A stretch of DNA of 64,000 nt from Planctomycetota bacterium (GTDB lineage Bacteria; Planctomycetota; UBA1135; GCA-002686595): assembly GCA_029259635.1 (NCBI GenBank), contig JAJDEU010000062.1, positions 84,250 through 148,249 on the forward strand, given 5' to 3'. The translations under genes and the position numbers were made by a program. Positions 1 through 8,325 of this stretch are shown here, piece by piece. The number at the start of each line of letters is the position of its first letter. Position 1 is the stretch's first letter. The notes beneath the pieces were generated by a model. The model was not told where the DNA came from, searched no databases, and worked only from the letters and a program-made list of their open reading frames with translations.

Positions 1-20
1 ATAGGTCGAAGATCGCCTCC

Positions 21-365
21 ATGGACAACCTCCTTGAGACCCTCTTCGGCAATCGCACCGCGGCGAAGCTGATGCTCTACCTCTTCCACTACGACTCGGC
101 CTACCCGACCGGTGCCGCGACGGATTTGGGTGTGGCGGTCAACCAGGTGCAACGCCAACTGGAGAAGTTCGAAGCGGCGGGCCTACTTTTATCGACACTG
201 ATCGGCAGAACGCGCGTCTACAGTTTTAACGCAAAGCACCCCGCTACGGAGAGAGTGCGAGCACTGATCCAGTTGTTCTATGAGTCCATGTCATCCAAGG
301 ATCGCGAGAAGATGTTCCATGCTCGCAGGCGACCGCGACGGCGCGGCAAGCCCGTAGTCGAATAA
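21..365 (+). CDS. Winged-helix DNA-binding protein, likely partner or antitoxin of the next gene
   Basis: A 114-residue protein with an ArsR/MarR-like winged helix-turn-helix in roughly residues 10-75: a helical start (LLETLFGNRTAAKLMLYLF), a recognition-helix segment (VAVNQVQRQLEKFEAAGLL) and a wing (TLIGRTRVYSFN). The C-terminus is very basic (ARRRPRRRGK). Its stop codon overlaps the next start by one base (TAATG), so the two genes are translationally coupled. HTH plus nucleotidyltransferase pairs are typical of AbiEi/AbiEii-like or MNT-type toxin-antitoxin modules, so I infer a repressor/antitoxin role. The reading frame is open upstream to the window edge, so the true start may lie before base 1. 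Confidence 0.7.
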   Translation: MDNLLETLFGNRTAAKLMLYLFHYDSAYPTGAATDLGVAVNQVQRQLEKFEAAGLLLSTLIGRTRVYSFNAKHPATERVRALIQLFYESMSSKDREKMFHARRRPRRRGKPVVE

Positions 366-913
366 TGAAAGTCGACTTCGATTACGGCAATTGCAACGAG
401 GAGCAACTCTGGCGATTCGTCGGGGCTCACTTGGCCTCGCGAGGGGTAGGCGTCGTTCTGGTTGGTGGTGCAGTGGTCGCTATCTATTCTGACGGCGCCT
501 ACAGGTCGGGCGATCTGGACTTCGTGCAGGAGCACCTCTTCGGCAACGATCTCGAAGCCGCGATGCTGGAGATCGGATTCCATAAAAATGGACGACACTT
601 CGAGCACTCCCAGTGCGCTCACTTGTTTGTCGAGTTCGTCTCCGGCCCCTTGGGCATCGGAGAAGACACGGAAATCGTCCCGAGGGAAGTGAAGGAGAGC
701 GAATACTTGCTCAAGATCCTCTCTCCGACGGACTGCGTGCGCGATCGACTCGCGAGTTTCATTCACTTCCGAGCACGCGAGTATCTCGAGCAAGCCGTTC
801 TCGTCGCGAAGGCGCAAGAGGTGAGCTGGAAAGTCATCGAGCGGTGGTGCAAAGCGGAGGGAGACCGAGGAGCGGCAGCGTTCGAAGACTTGAAGCGCTT
901 GTGCGGGAAGTGA
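365..913 (+). CDS. Nucleotidyltransferase-fold protein (AbiEii/DUF6036-like), possible toxin
   Basis: A 182-residue protein with the nucleotidyltransferase signature: a VLVGGAVVAIYS segment (Gly34-Gly35) followed by SGDLDFV with Asp50 and Asp52 as the expected metal-binding pair. It lacks long extensions and resembles stand-alone NTases paired with HTH proteins. It starts on the ATG that overlaps the stop of the upstream HTH gene. Known relatives transfer nucleotides to tRNA or protein targets when acting as toxins; that role here is inference. The element beginning at 915 starts one base after its stop codon. Alternatives are a housekeeping-type or inactive NTase-fold protein. Confidence 0.65.
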   Translation: MKVDFDYGNCNEEQLWRFVGAHLASRGVGVVLVGGAVVAIYSDGAYRSGDLDFVQEHLFGNDLEAAMLEIGFHKNGRHFEHSQCAHLFVEFVSGPLGIGEDTEIVPREVKESEYLLKILSPTDCVRDRLASFIHFRAREYLEQAVLVAKAQEVSWKVIERWCKAEGDRGAAAFEDLKRLCGK

Positions 914-914
914 T

Positions 915-1107
915 GATACGGAGTCAGGCTCCCGTCGAGACCTCAACCGTTGATGGGTACCGCACAAACTGAATCTGATCCTTGCGTCCGTCGCCAACGA
1001 TACTCAGCTGGGCGGCCCGGTGTTCCCCTTGGGCTAGGTGAGTATCAGCGAAATGAGTGCGGTACTTTTCAGTCGTGGAGGTTTGGAGTGGAGCCAGGCT
1101 CCGTATC
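915..1107. repeat. Palindromic REP/MITE-like element, 193-bp class, copy 1
   Basis: Begins GATACGGAGTCAGGCTCC and ends GGAGCCAGGCTCCGTATC. The terminal arms are inverted repeats that also contain internal small palindromes (GGAGYCAGGCTCC, and TCAACCGTTGA at the left end). It is the same length as copies at 2770 and 34697 and shares their interior. It lies between the convergent ends of the nucleotidyltransferase gene (1 bp away) and the methyltransferase gene (20 bp away). No target-site duplication is evident. Confidence 0.85.
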
Positions 1108-1127
1108 ACCGGTACGATTCCCCGAAG

Positions 1128-1829
1128 CTAGTCCCGGGCGAAGAAGAGCCAATCGGTGGCTTCTTGTTCGGCGATATCGTTTGTGAACGGCACGGGCTCG
1201 ACGCGTACTTCGCGAAAGACCTCGCGGAGGGCAGCCGCGAAAGGAGAGCTCTCGGCGTAGGACCACACCCCGAACACGCCACCGGGCGCGAGGTGGCGTC
1301 GCGCGGCGCGTAGGCCCTCGGCGGTGTAGAAGGCATCGTTCTGCGAGTTGCCGAGGTGCTGGGCGGGCGAGTGATCGACGTCGATCAGTATGAGGTCGAA
1401 GAGTGTTTCGCTGGGAGCCGAGGCGAGCTTCGCGAACACGTCCTCGTTCACGATCTCGACGCGCGGCTCGGCCGCGATTTGGTCCGAGAGCGGAACCAGG
1501 CCCTCATTCATCCATCGGATGACCGCCGCCTCGAGCTCGACGACCTCCACCCGCGCGACTCGGGGCGATTGGACCACTTCCCAAGCCGTGTATCCGAGGC
1601 CAAGCCCACCGACCAACACTTGGAGCTCCTTGCCCGTGTGCATTTCGAGGGCGACCCGCGAGAGTGCTCGCTCCGAGAACGTGACGTGGCTGCTCATCAA
1701 GAACTCGTGATCCAGCGCCAGCTCCGTCACCGTGGTGCCTAGCTCGGATTGACTGGGGCGCTTGGACAGGATGAGCGTGCCGGTCGGGGTGTCCTGATGC
1801 GCGATGAACTCGATGTTGGGGAGGGTCAT
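1128..1829 (-). CDS. Spermidine-synthase-like SAM-dependent methyltransferase
   Basis: A 233-residue protein with a Rossmann methyltransferase core of the spermidine synthase/PABMT type. The glycine-rich motif is LVGGLGLGYTA (about residues 72-82), the acidic strand end is VEVVELE (about 94-100), and a DVDHSP motif (about 150) sits where the family places its catalytic aspartates. Such stand-alone SpeE-like proteins act on polyamines or on unknown small molecules; the substrate cannot be told here. It is convergent with the HTH/NTase pair and separated from it by a palindromic element. No strong ribosome binding site precedes the ATG. Confidence 0.8.
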   Translation of the reverse strand: MTLPNIEFIAHQDTPTGTLILSKRPSQSELGTTVTELALDHEFLMSSHVTFSERALSRVALEMHTGKELQVLVGGLGLGYTAWEVVQSPRVARVEVVELEAAVIRWMNEGLVPLSDQIAAEPRVEIVNEDVFAKLASAPSETLFDLILIDVDHSPAQHLGNSQNDAFYTAEGLRAARRHLAPGGVFGVWSYAESSPFAAALREVFREVRVEPVPFTNDIAEQEATDWLFFARD

Positions 1830-2158
1830 GTGGAGTGCACAGTAGCTTCCTTCGGCACGAGGGACATACCGCGTCTGTCACTTTCTTCCGCGTGGTTGAC
1901 TCGTCCTGCAAGTCGAGTTGATGCGCTCGCCGTGCGGACTCGGCGTGGAAGAGATCGGTGATCGCGTCGGCACAGGCCGTTCTGCCGTCAGCGCGATGAG
2001 CCGTCTCCACGCCAGACTCGCCGCGACGGATGCCGGATAGGGTAGGCGTGCCGCTTTCGTCGCGTCGCGGGCCCTCTTGGTGTGGAGGGCGGAGGAAGGT
2101 GACTGACGCGGTAGGAGCGCGCAGGTGTTGCTCTCGACTCCTTCTCGCGGTGCTGGGC
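1830..2158. other. Gene-free stretch
   Basis: About 330 bases upstream of the methyltransferase. Open frames here have no recognisable family and no convincing start. It may hold the methyltransferase promoter. I see nothing else supportable. Confidence 0.4.
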
Positions 2159-2347
2159 CTACTCGTTGATCCGAAGCTCAACGCCAAGCTTTTGAGCCAG
2201 CAAGATGGCTATGCCCGGTTTTAGCTTGGAGTTGATGTTCACCGACCCGAAGCCTACTTCTATCCATGCAACTTTCAGTGCGACGTTGCCTTTGATGGAG
2301 AGCACATCGGCCAGATGCTTGACGGTCACTGGGAGCTCGACTTCCAC
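2159..2347 (-). pseudogene. Fragment encoding an IF2_N-like domain (C-terminal part)
   Basis: The last 62 codons of a minus-strand frame read like the N-terminal helical module of translation initiation factor IF-2: LPVTVKHLADVL, then VNINSKLKPGIA, then LLAQKLGVELRI, ending at TAG. The characteristic pattern is TVK-x-LA, an NIN turn, and LA-x3-GVE. Codons upstream in the same frame (to about 2689) run into the duplicated aminotransferase fragment on the same strand and do not look like one protein. I read it as the remains of a gene carrying a stand-alone IF2_N domain, broken by the rearrangement that put the aminotransferase tail beside it. Confidence 0.45.
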
Positions 2348-2533
2348 AGTCGTCCCCGCCAGAGGAGAATTATCGTCAGTGCGCTTCCCACTCCCGGGCA
2401 ACCGGTTGCCGCCGTGATTGCTTCCCGGGCTTCGTTCGTCGAAATCGCTCTCGCTGCCTACTCTATCAACCCGCCCCTTAACCGCGCGTTCGACCTGACT
2501 CCGTATCGCGGTGTCGGCCTCTACCGCCCCGCA

Positions 2534-2763
2534 GCGACATCCGCTCGATACTCTTCCAACACCTTGCCAAGAATCGCAATGTCCGACTCGAACGTCTCCG
2601 GCAGCAGCGGACCGAACGAGAAGCGGAACCAGTTGGCGTACGGCGACACGTAGTTCGCATCCTTCGTGTGCGGCCGGGCCATATCGCAATCGACACCTTC
2701 GAGGATCGCGGCGCCGTGCTTGAAGAGGCGACGGTTGAGTTCGGCGGCATTCTAACCGTCGGG
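2534..2763 (-). pseudogene. Duplicated 3' end of the neighbouring aminotransferase gene
   Basis: This 230-bp stretch is nearly identical to 2976-3205, the 3' end of the intact aminotransferase gene downstream, with scattered substitutions (for example TTCGCATCC versus CTCCGGATCC). It covers roughly the last 75 codons. The two copies flank the 193-bp palindromic element at 2770-2962. In this copy an extra substitution near the break gives a stop-like TCTAACC where the intact copy has TTCAAACC. It cannot encode a working enzyme. Confidence 0.85.
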
Positions 2764-2769
2764 TCTAAC

Positions 2770-2962
2770 GATACGGAGTCAGGCTCCCGTCGAGACCTCA
2801 ACCGTTGATCGGTACCGCACAAACTGAAGCTAATCAGCGCGTTCGTCGTCAAGGAAACTCAGCTGGACGGCGCGGTGTTCCCCGTGAGCTAGAGGAGTAT
2901 CAGCGAAATGAGTGCGGTACTTTTCAGTCGTGAAGGTTTGGAGTGGAGCCTGGCTCCGTATC
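2770..2962. repeat. Palindromic REP/MITE-like element, 193-bp class, copy 2
   Basis: Same ends (GATACGGAGTCAGGCTCC / GGAGCCTGGCTCCGTATC), same length and a similar interior to the copy at 915, in the same orientation. It sits 6 bp past the stop codon of the minus-strand aminotransferase and directly beside the duplicated tail of that gene, so it may have been the substrate for the duplication. Confidence 0.85.
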
Positions 2963-2968
2963 ACCGTA

Positions 2969-4252
2969 TCACTGCGCGACATCCGCTCGATACTCTTCCA
3001 ACACCTTGCCGAGAATCGCAATGTCCGACTCGAACGTCTCCGGCAGCAGCGGACCGAACGAGAAGCGGAACCAATTCGCGTACGGCGACACGTACTCCGG
3101 ATCCTTCGTGTGCGGCCTGGCCATATCGCAATCGACACCTTCGAGGATCGCGGCGCCGTGCTTGAAGAGGCGACGATTGAGCTCGGCGGCATTCAAACCG
3201 TCGGGCAGTCGCATCCAGTGGTAAAAACCTCCGTCACCGGTAAAGACGCCGAGCCCCATGGCCTTAAAAGCCTCGCCATAGCGCGCGCGCTGCATGCTGT
3301 AGTGCTTGTCGACGGCTTCGCGAGCCTGCGCCACGCGCTCGGACTTGAGCAACTCGACGGCGTACATCTGGGACGGATGGCTCACGCCGCCCATTCCGAA
3401 ACTCGAGAAGTTGGAGAGCGTCTCGACGTTCTTCTTGCTGGCGATCACCCAACCGATGCGAATGCCGGGACACTGCAGGCCTTTGGTGCAGGCACCCGCC
3501 AAGAAGACGTTGCTGTTGTCGAGATCCCGGACGTATTGGATGCCGCTCACGCCCTTCGAGGGATGGAACATCTCGTAGGCTTCGTCGAGCAGGATGCCGT
3601 GCTTGGGCTGCTCGGCCATCGCAATCAATTCCTCGAGCTCCGCACCCGCTCGCGTGTGGCCCGTCGGGTTGCCGGGATTGGAGATGATCGGCAGAAGGTG
3701 CGTCTTGTCGTTGAGGCCAGAGCGATCGAAGTAGACCGAGTTCGGCGGATGAAAACCGTTCTCCTCGGTGAACGGCACGACGCGCCAGTTCGAATTGGTC
3801 TGCGTCATGATGTCGAGATAAGCCGGCCATTCCGCGTTGCCGATCCGGACCTCAACGTGCTGCTTCAAGAAGGCGAGCACCGTGTAGATGCCCGGCCGCC
3901 CACCCGCGAAGACCATGACGTTCTCGGGCGCGATGCTCGAACCGTAAAAATCGTTGTAGTGATTGGCGATCGCATCGCGCAGGAGCGGGTGACCCCACGC
4001 TTTCGGGTAGAAGCGATCTTCGAAAGTCACGTCGACACTGCTCGGCAACGGCGGCCCACCGGCGAGCTGCGTCGTGAGAGGAAAACCCTGCGACCAAGGG
4101 TGCGTGCCCTCGGTCCCCATGAATTGCCCGTGGCTCTCCAGAAAGGCGTAGAGAGTTTCGTAAATGCCCATCGGCGGGCAGTTGTCCGACAAGAAGGAGT
4201 CGCGCTTCATGAAGTGAGTGATCGAGTAAAGGGCGGAGGGTTGCGAGTCCAA
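2969..4252 (-). CDS. PLP-dependent class I/II aminotransferase (AvtA-like)
   Basis: A 427-residue fold-type I aminotransferase. NPGNPTG lies at 193-199, the LLDEAYE segment places Asp223 and Tyr226 on the cofactor, GACTKGLQCPG gives Lys257 as the Schiff-base lysine, and WFRFSFGP near 385 supplies the substrate-carboxylate arginine. It resembles valine-pyruvate/alanine-type enzymes, but the substrate cannot be fixed. An internal ATG at codon 15 (MKRDSF, 4210) is an alternative start. Its 3' end is duplicated at 2534-2763 and followed after 6 bp by a palindromic element. Confidence 0.88.
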   Translation of the reverse strand: MDSQPSALYSITHFMKRDSFLSDNCPPMGIYETLYAFLESHGQFMGTEGTHPWSQGFPLTTQLAGGPPLPSSVDVTFEDRFYPKAWGHPLLRDAIANHYNDFYGSSIAPENVMVFAGGRPGIYTVLAFLKQHVEVRIGNAEWPAYLDIMTQTNSNWRVVPFTEENGFHPPNSVYFDRSGLNDKTHLLPIISNPGNPTGHTRAGAELEELIAMAEQPKHGILLDEAYEMFHPSKGVSGIQYVRDLDNSNVFLAGACTKGLQCPGIRIGWVIASKKNVETLSNFSSFGMGGVSHPSQMYAVELLKSERVAQAREAVDKHYSMQRARYGEAFKAMGLGVFTGDGGFYHWMRLPDGLNAAELNRRLFKHGAAILEGVDCDMARPHTKDPEYVSPYANWFRFSFGPLLPETFESDIAILGKVLEEYRADVAQ

Positions 4253-4775
4253 GCGCGGGTAAGAGCTAGCCGCTCGTCTCGAGCGGCATCCCCCAAACGC
4301 GCAACGTGAATGATTCGGCGCCGGTCCGCGGGGCGACGAGCATCTCTACAAGGCTGTCGTTCAACTGCAGTGCCATTAGCTGCGGTGCCATCAGCTGATC
4401 GGCTCCTGCTCTGAGAAGAGCGGGAGAGCTTACCTGCCCTCGACGATCCCGGCCAGAATGGCCTACGGCGTCGCTTTCCCTCCCGCGCTTTTGCGGCAGG
4501 TACGTACCGCAGACGCTTCGCACTCGAGAGCGGGTGGCTGAGGCGCCGCTCGGGGTTGCGGGCGGCTCGGAACGGATCGCACCGACGCGACGGGATCCAC
4601 TCGGCTCGGCGGGGAGCGCGCTCGTCAATGTCGACGCGGGCGTGCGAGGCCGAACTGCCGCAAAACGGCGGCAATTCTTGCGACTCGGTATTGCAATAAG
4701 TCGGAAGATCGAATGAGCGTGGTCGTCGAGCGCGTAGCTAACGCAATTGGGCGTTTCGCGTATAACCGGTAGTTG
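4253..4775. other. Divergent intergenic region, no confident gene
   Basis: About 520 bases between the divergent aminotransferase and the exported beta-sandwich gene, presumably holding both promoters. A minus-strand open frame covers it and ends with the protein-like string LRVWGMPLETSG (4266-4310), but its upstream part is low-complexity Arg/Pro/Ser and overlaps the next gene, so I do not call it. Confidence 0.4.
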
Positions 4776-7058
4776 ATGAGTCACCAGATGTCGCAACGGG
4801 TTTGGATCGGTTTGGCGGCTCTGCCTTTGGTGGTTGTTCTCGGGTTGGTGCTGTTTTCTGATCAAACGGGCGTCGAGGTGGTCGAGTCCGACGCGAACGA
4901 GGCTTCGGCCACTGTCACGAACGTAAGTGGTGAGAGTGCGCCGCTGACCGACGCGGGGAAAAACTCGGAGACTGTCGTCGCGGAAAACGAAAGTCCCACG
5001 GAATCGTCAACGACCGATGAAGCAAAGACGGCGGAGGTCACGGCGAGCCCGGCCGTGAGAACCGCGAGCGCACTCCTTCGCATTCAAGTCTTCGCGCCGG
5101 ACGGCGTGACCGCAGTAAAGGGTGCTCGCATTGCCATCGATTCGGTTCCGCATTCGAGGATGCCTTTTGGACGAGAGAGCTCGGAGGAAGAGCTTCGGTT
5201 CTATTGGGATAGCGGCGAGGAAGAGCTCGAGTTGTGCGTTCCGGCGAAGACGAGCTTGCTCCTGGATGTGACCGGGGATCGAGAGACGACAAAGCGAACC
5301 TTGGTCGACGTCGTTCCACTTGAAGAAGATGAGGAGCGGACGGTTCGGGTTGTATTGCGCGCTCGCCAGGCGCTCCATTTCTTTGGGCTGGTGTTGGCAG
5401 CAGAATCCGACGAGCCGCTCGCCGATGCAGAGGTGTTGTTCGGCGGGAAAGCGGAAGAGAGTCAGCGCGGAAACGCCGTCTTGACGGACGTGGATGGGAT
5501 CTTTTTCTTGACCACGTCGCAGTGGCCGGAGACGGCGACGGTTCGAGCGCCGGGGAGACCTGACGTCAAAGTGACGGTCGGTCCGCGGCACGAACTGCCG
5601 GGCACAGCACTGGAGATCCGAGTTGCACAGTGGGCGGCGATGGATCTGCAGTTGGTCGCGATGGATAAAAGCTCGGGCTTTGCGCACGGGCTCGCCGTCG
5701 AGCTCTCCTATCGAAAGCCGCTCTCGAAAGAGAACAGCTCGATCCTCGACGGAGCAAAAATTGACCCGGAGGTTGTCGGAACGTTTCCGGGGGTTACTGA
5801 TCACGAGGGCAGGATTTCATTCGAACGAGTGGTGCCGGATCGCGACGGCCGGTTGACCGCGAAGTGGAACGGGCAGGTGGTGGCCGAAGCTACCTTTCCG
5901 GGGATTGAAGCCGGCACTCGCGCGGACTGGGTGGCTGGCTTGAAGGCCGACATGCTCGTCACGGGCGAATTGATTGACATCAACACGGAGCGGCCTGTTC
6001 CAGAGCGCGAGCTGTGGTTCGTACCTGCGCGATTCGCGGAGGCGGTCGATGAGAATGGCTTCTTCAACTCGCGCGCTGTACCGATGCACTCGGTGATGAC
6101 GGACGAGTACGGAAGCTTTGAAGTTAGCGGAATTCAGCACGGCACTTGGCTTGTGGGAGCCGCTCCGGGAAGTGATGTGGCACCGATCGCGACGCGGATG
6201 AACATCAGCGCTTTCGGGTATCGCTCGGGATTGATGTCCGCCGAATCCTGGGAAAAGTTGAAGGTCGAAGACCGGTTCGGTGAGATTCGCGGTTCGAGGC
6301 GGATCAATGTTTCGACCGCCAGGAATGCGATGATCTATGGCGTTGTCACCGTTAAACATGGAGAGCTTCCGAGGCAAACGGTGGTGAGCATGAGCTCGGA
6401 GAGAGGCCTGGGCGAAGTGACGGCGCGCGTTGCTGAAGACGGGACCTTTTCGATTGGACCGGTGCTGGAGGGGAGGTACGCGCTGTACGCCATCCCGCCT
6501 TCGCGATCCGGGTACATACCGATTCGCTACGTAACGCGCGAGAAGGAGCGCTTTGTCGCGATCGAATTGTGCGAGGCCGCCAAGCTCTTCGGTCGCGTCG
6601 TGGACAACCGCGGCGAGCCACTCAACGGACGCGCCTGGCTTTCCTCTTCTGATCCCGAGGCCTCGCCTTTCGCGTTCGCAACGACGGAGGTCAGCGACGG
6701 TTTGATAGTCTTCGAAGATATCCCGGGTGGTACCTGGGACGTCTTCTTTCGAACGCCCGATGGGTTGTTTGCGGTCCAAGAATACGTTGACGTTGTAGCG
6801 CACGGACCCGATGCGGGAACTCTCGTTGCCAACCGCGGAGGCACGCTCCGATTGGTCCCGCCCAAGTACGGCGCGGATGAACACTTCCGAGTGACTTGGA
6901 ATCAAATGCCCGTGGCTGTTTTTCGGGGGGCGGGAATTGTGAAAGTCCCCGATGGCTCGCTGAAGATTCATTCTCCGTGGTACTCCGACCGAATTTTGTG
7001 GTCGGGAAAGGTCGGCCGCGGTGAGCAAGTGACCGCCCGCGTGAAGTCGATGTGGTAG
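4776..7058 (+). CDS. Membrane-anchored carboxypeptidase-regulatory-like (beta-sandwich) protein
   Basis: A 760-residue protein. One hydrophobic helix at residues 9-27 (IGLAALPLVVVLGLVLF) is followed by a Ser/Thr/Glu-rich linker and a long series of beta-sandwich modules of the carboxypeptidase-D regulatory/Cna-B kind (for example AKLFGRVVDNRGEPLNG and MIYGVVTVKHGELP). I infer an inner-membrane anchor with an extracytoplasmic stalk. It matches the C-terminal halves of the two fused sigma factors in this window (16540 and 35348) without the sigma part. A TTG codon precedes the chosen ATG; ATG at 4788 is also possible. A palindromic element begins 5 bp after the stop. Confidence 0.75.
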   Translation: MSHQMSQRVWIGLAALPLVVVLGLVLFSDQTGVEVVESDANEASATVTNVSGESAPLTDAGKNSETVVAENESPTESSTTDEAKTAEVTASPAVRTASALLRIQVFAPDGVTAVKGARIAIDSVPHSRMPFGRESSEEELRFYWDSGEEELELCVPAKTSLLLDVTGDRETTKRTLVDVVPLEEDEERTVRVVLRARQALHFFGLVLAAESDEPLADAEVLFGGKAEESQRGNAVLTDVDGIFFLTTSQWPETATVRAPGRPDVKVTVGPRHELPGTALEIRVAQWAAMDLQLVAMDKSSGFAHGLAVELSYRKPLSKENSSILDGAKIDPEVVGTFPGVTDHEGRISFERVVPDRDGRLTAKWNGQVVAEATFPGIEAGTRADWVAGLKADMLVTGELIDINTERPVPERELWFVPARFAEAVDENGFFNSRAVPMHSVMTDEYGSFEVSGIQHGTWLVGAAPGSDVAPIATRMNISAFGYRSGLMSAESWEKLKVEDRFGEIRGSRRINVSTARNAMIYGVVTVKHGELPRQTVVSMSSERGLGEVTARVAEDGTFSIGPVLEGRYALYAIPPSRSGYIPIRYVTREKERFVAIELCEAAKLFGRVVDNRGEPLNGRAWLSSSDPEASPFAFATTEVSDGLIVFEDIPGGTWDVFFRTPDGLFAVQEYVDVVAHGPDAGTLVANRGGTLRLVPPKYGADEHFRVTWNQMPVAVFRGAGIVKVPDGSLKIHSPWYSDRILWSGKVGRGEQVTARVKSMW

Positions 7059-7063
7059 TGGAG

Positions 7064-7329
7064 GATACGGAGCCAGGCTCCACTCCAAACCTCAACCGTT
7101 GATGAGTACCGCACAAACCGCAATCCCTGTGTCCGTCGTCTCGCAGGCCAGACTCGACAACTTAGAAGAGACTCGCCCGATACTTGGCATCAAGTTATCA
7201 ATTGCGGAACTGCTGAGCAGAAGTCGTACGCACGCCATGCTTTGTCGCTTTTGAAACAGCGAGCAACAAGAGAAGCTTGTGCGGTCCTCATCAACGGTTG
7301 AGGTTGCGAGGGGAGCCTGGCTCCGTATC
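7064..7329. repeat. Palindromic REP/MITE-like element, 266-bp class, copy 1
   Basis: Terminal arms of about 53 bp are near-perfect inverted repeats running from GATACGGAGCCAGGCTCC to the GTACCGCACAA motif. The interior carries a short frame reading THE-like WHQVINCGTAEQKSY, related to the other 266-bp copies. It begins 5 bp after one gene's stop, and its other end forms the last 12 codons and stop of the facing hydrolase gene. Confidence 0.88.
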
Positions 7330-8259
7330 GAGCCACGCCTTGACGATCGGGGCGATGTCGTGACTTACGCCCGTGTCGATGTCTCGGTAGTTGTGATCCG
7401 CGTTTTCCAAAATGTGCATCGAGTGATTGATTCTCCCCGCGGTGATTAATGCATCGATTCGTTCGATCGACGCGTTCGTGGGAATTACCGAATCGGCAGT
7501 CATGAAGATCCAGAGCATCGGAATCGTCGTCTTTGCGAGAATCGGTGACGGATCGAATCCGTGGGGGCCTTTGAAGCTCTTCAAGAGGAGATCGGCTTCC
7601 GCCACTGTGTGTTCTCCCACTCCTCCATCGCCGCATAGATCTCCGTGATAGGCCTCTTCTCCTGCACTTAGAGGAGGGCCAGCTCCGGACACGATGAAAG
7701 CTGTGTCGGTTGCTTGGAGCGAAGCGAGGGGCATGATCCACCCGGCTTGGCTTCCGCCGACGAAGCCGACGCGAGCAGAGTCAATGCCTTCTTGAGCACG
7801 CAACCACTTGTGTGCGTTGGCGGCGTCTTGCGCTAGCTCGGCGAAAATGCTCTCGCTCTCCGTGACATTGAACGGGCGAAACTCGCCCGTTGATTCCCCG
7901 CAGCCGCGTTTGTCGAAGGCCAACACGGAAAGCCCCGCTCGCAGACAGGCGTCGGTATAGAACGAGAGGTTCGCGCGCGGGGTAGGCGCCGAACCGTGAA
8001 CAAGTACGGCCGCGGGCGACGGTTTTCCGTCCGGGCGAATCAAGCGGTGGAAAGTAGCTCGAAGCCGAACGGTACCGGATTCAATCCAGAGGTTGGTTTC
8101 TTCCGTTTGTATCGCTTTGTCGGGATCAGACTGCGCGGCTTCGGGGACTGCGACTGCGGCTGCGATTGGCGACGTCCACGCGAGTCCGGTGACGATCAGA
8201 AGCGCTGCGCTGATCCATAGTTTGAGAGCGCGGCGGCGCGGGCTAGTAGAGCGAAACAT
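7291..8259 (-). CDS. Exported alpha/beta hydrolase, C-terminus rewritten by a repeat element
   Basis: A 322-residue protein with an N-terminal signal peptide (LWISAALLIVTGLAW, cleavage near residue 35) and an alpha/beta-hydrolase core: VLVHGS oxyanion segment (86-91), DKRGCGES, nucleophile Ser170 in GGSQAG, acid Asp256 in TADSVIP and His289 in ENADHNY. It resembles S33/dienelactone-hydrolase-like esterases or peptidases of the cell envelope; the substrate is unknown. The last codons (from GAT of residue 311 through the stop) are encoded by the terminal arm of the 266-bp element, so the native tail is lost. It lies 65 bp downstream of the GntR regulator on the same strand and is probably co-transcribed with it. 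Confidence 0.85.
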   Translation of the reverse strand: MFRSTSPRRRALKLWISAALLIVTGLAWTSPIAAAVAVPEAAQSDPDKAIQTEETNLWIESGTVRLRATFHRLIRPDGKPSPAAVLVHGSAPTPRANLSFYTDACLRAGLSVLAFDKRGCGESTGEFRPFNVTESESIFAELAQDAANAHKWLRAQEGIDSARVGFVGGSQAGWIMPLASLQATDTAFIVSGAGPPLSAGEEAYHGDLCGDGGVGEHTVAEADLLLKSFKGPHGFDPSPILAKTTIPMLWIFMTADSVIPTNASIERIDALITAGRINHSMHILENADHNYRDIDTGVSHDIAPIVKAWLDTEPGSPRNLNR

Positions 8260-8325
8260 CCTGATTCTCCTGATTCTATGGGTCCGAATTCATCTCGGTA
8301 TCTGCGGCAGATCGCCAACGGTCGT

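Noticed and set aside
2912..4309. 465-codon plus-strand frame over the aminotransferase gene
   Set aside because: It lies opposite a full-length PLP enzyme with all motifs; GC-rich antisense frames stay open by chance. Its translation is Arg/Asp/Val-rich with no family.
4266..4865. 199-codon minus-strand frame between aminotransferase and beta-sandwich genes
   Set aside because: Ends with a protein-like string but the rest is low-complexity and overlaps the next gene's start; context insufficient.
5817..7088. 423-codon minus-strand frame over the exported beta-sandwich gene
   Set aside because: Antisense shadow; no motifs and the sense gene is well supported.
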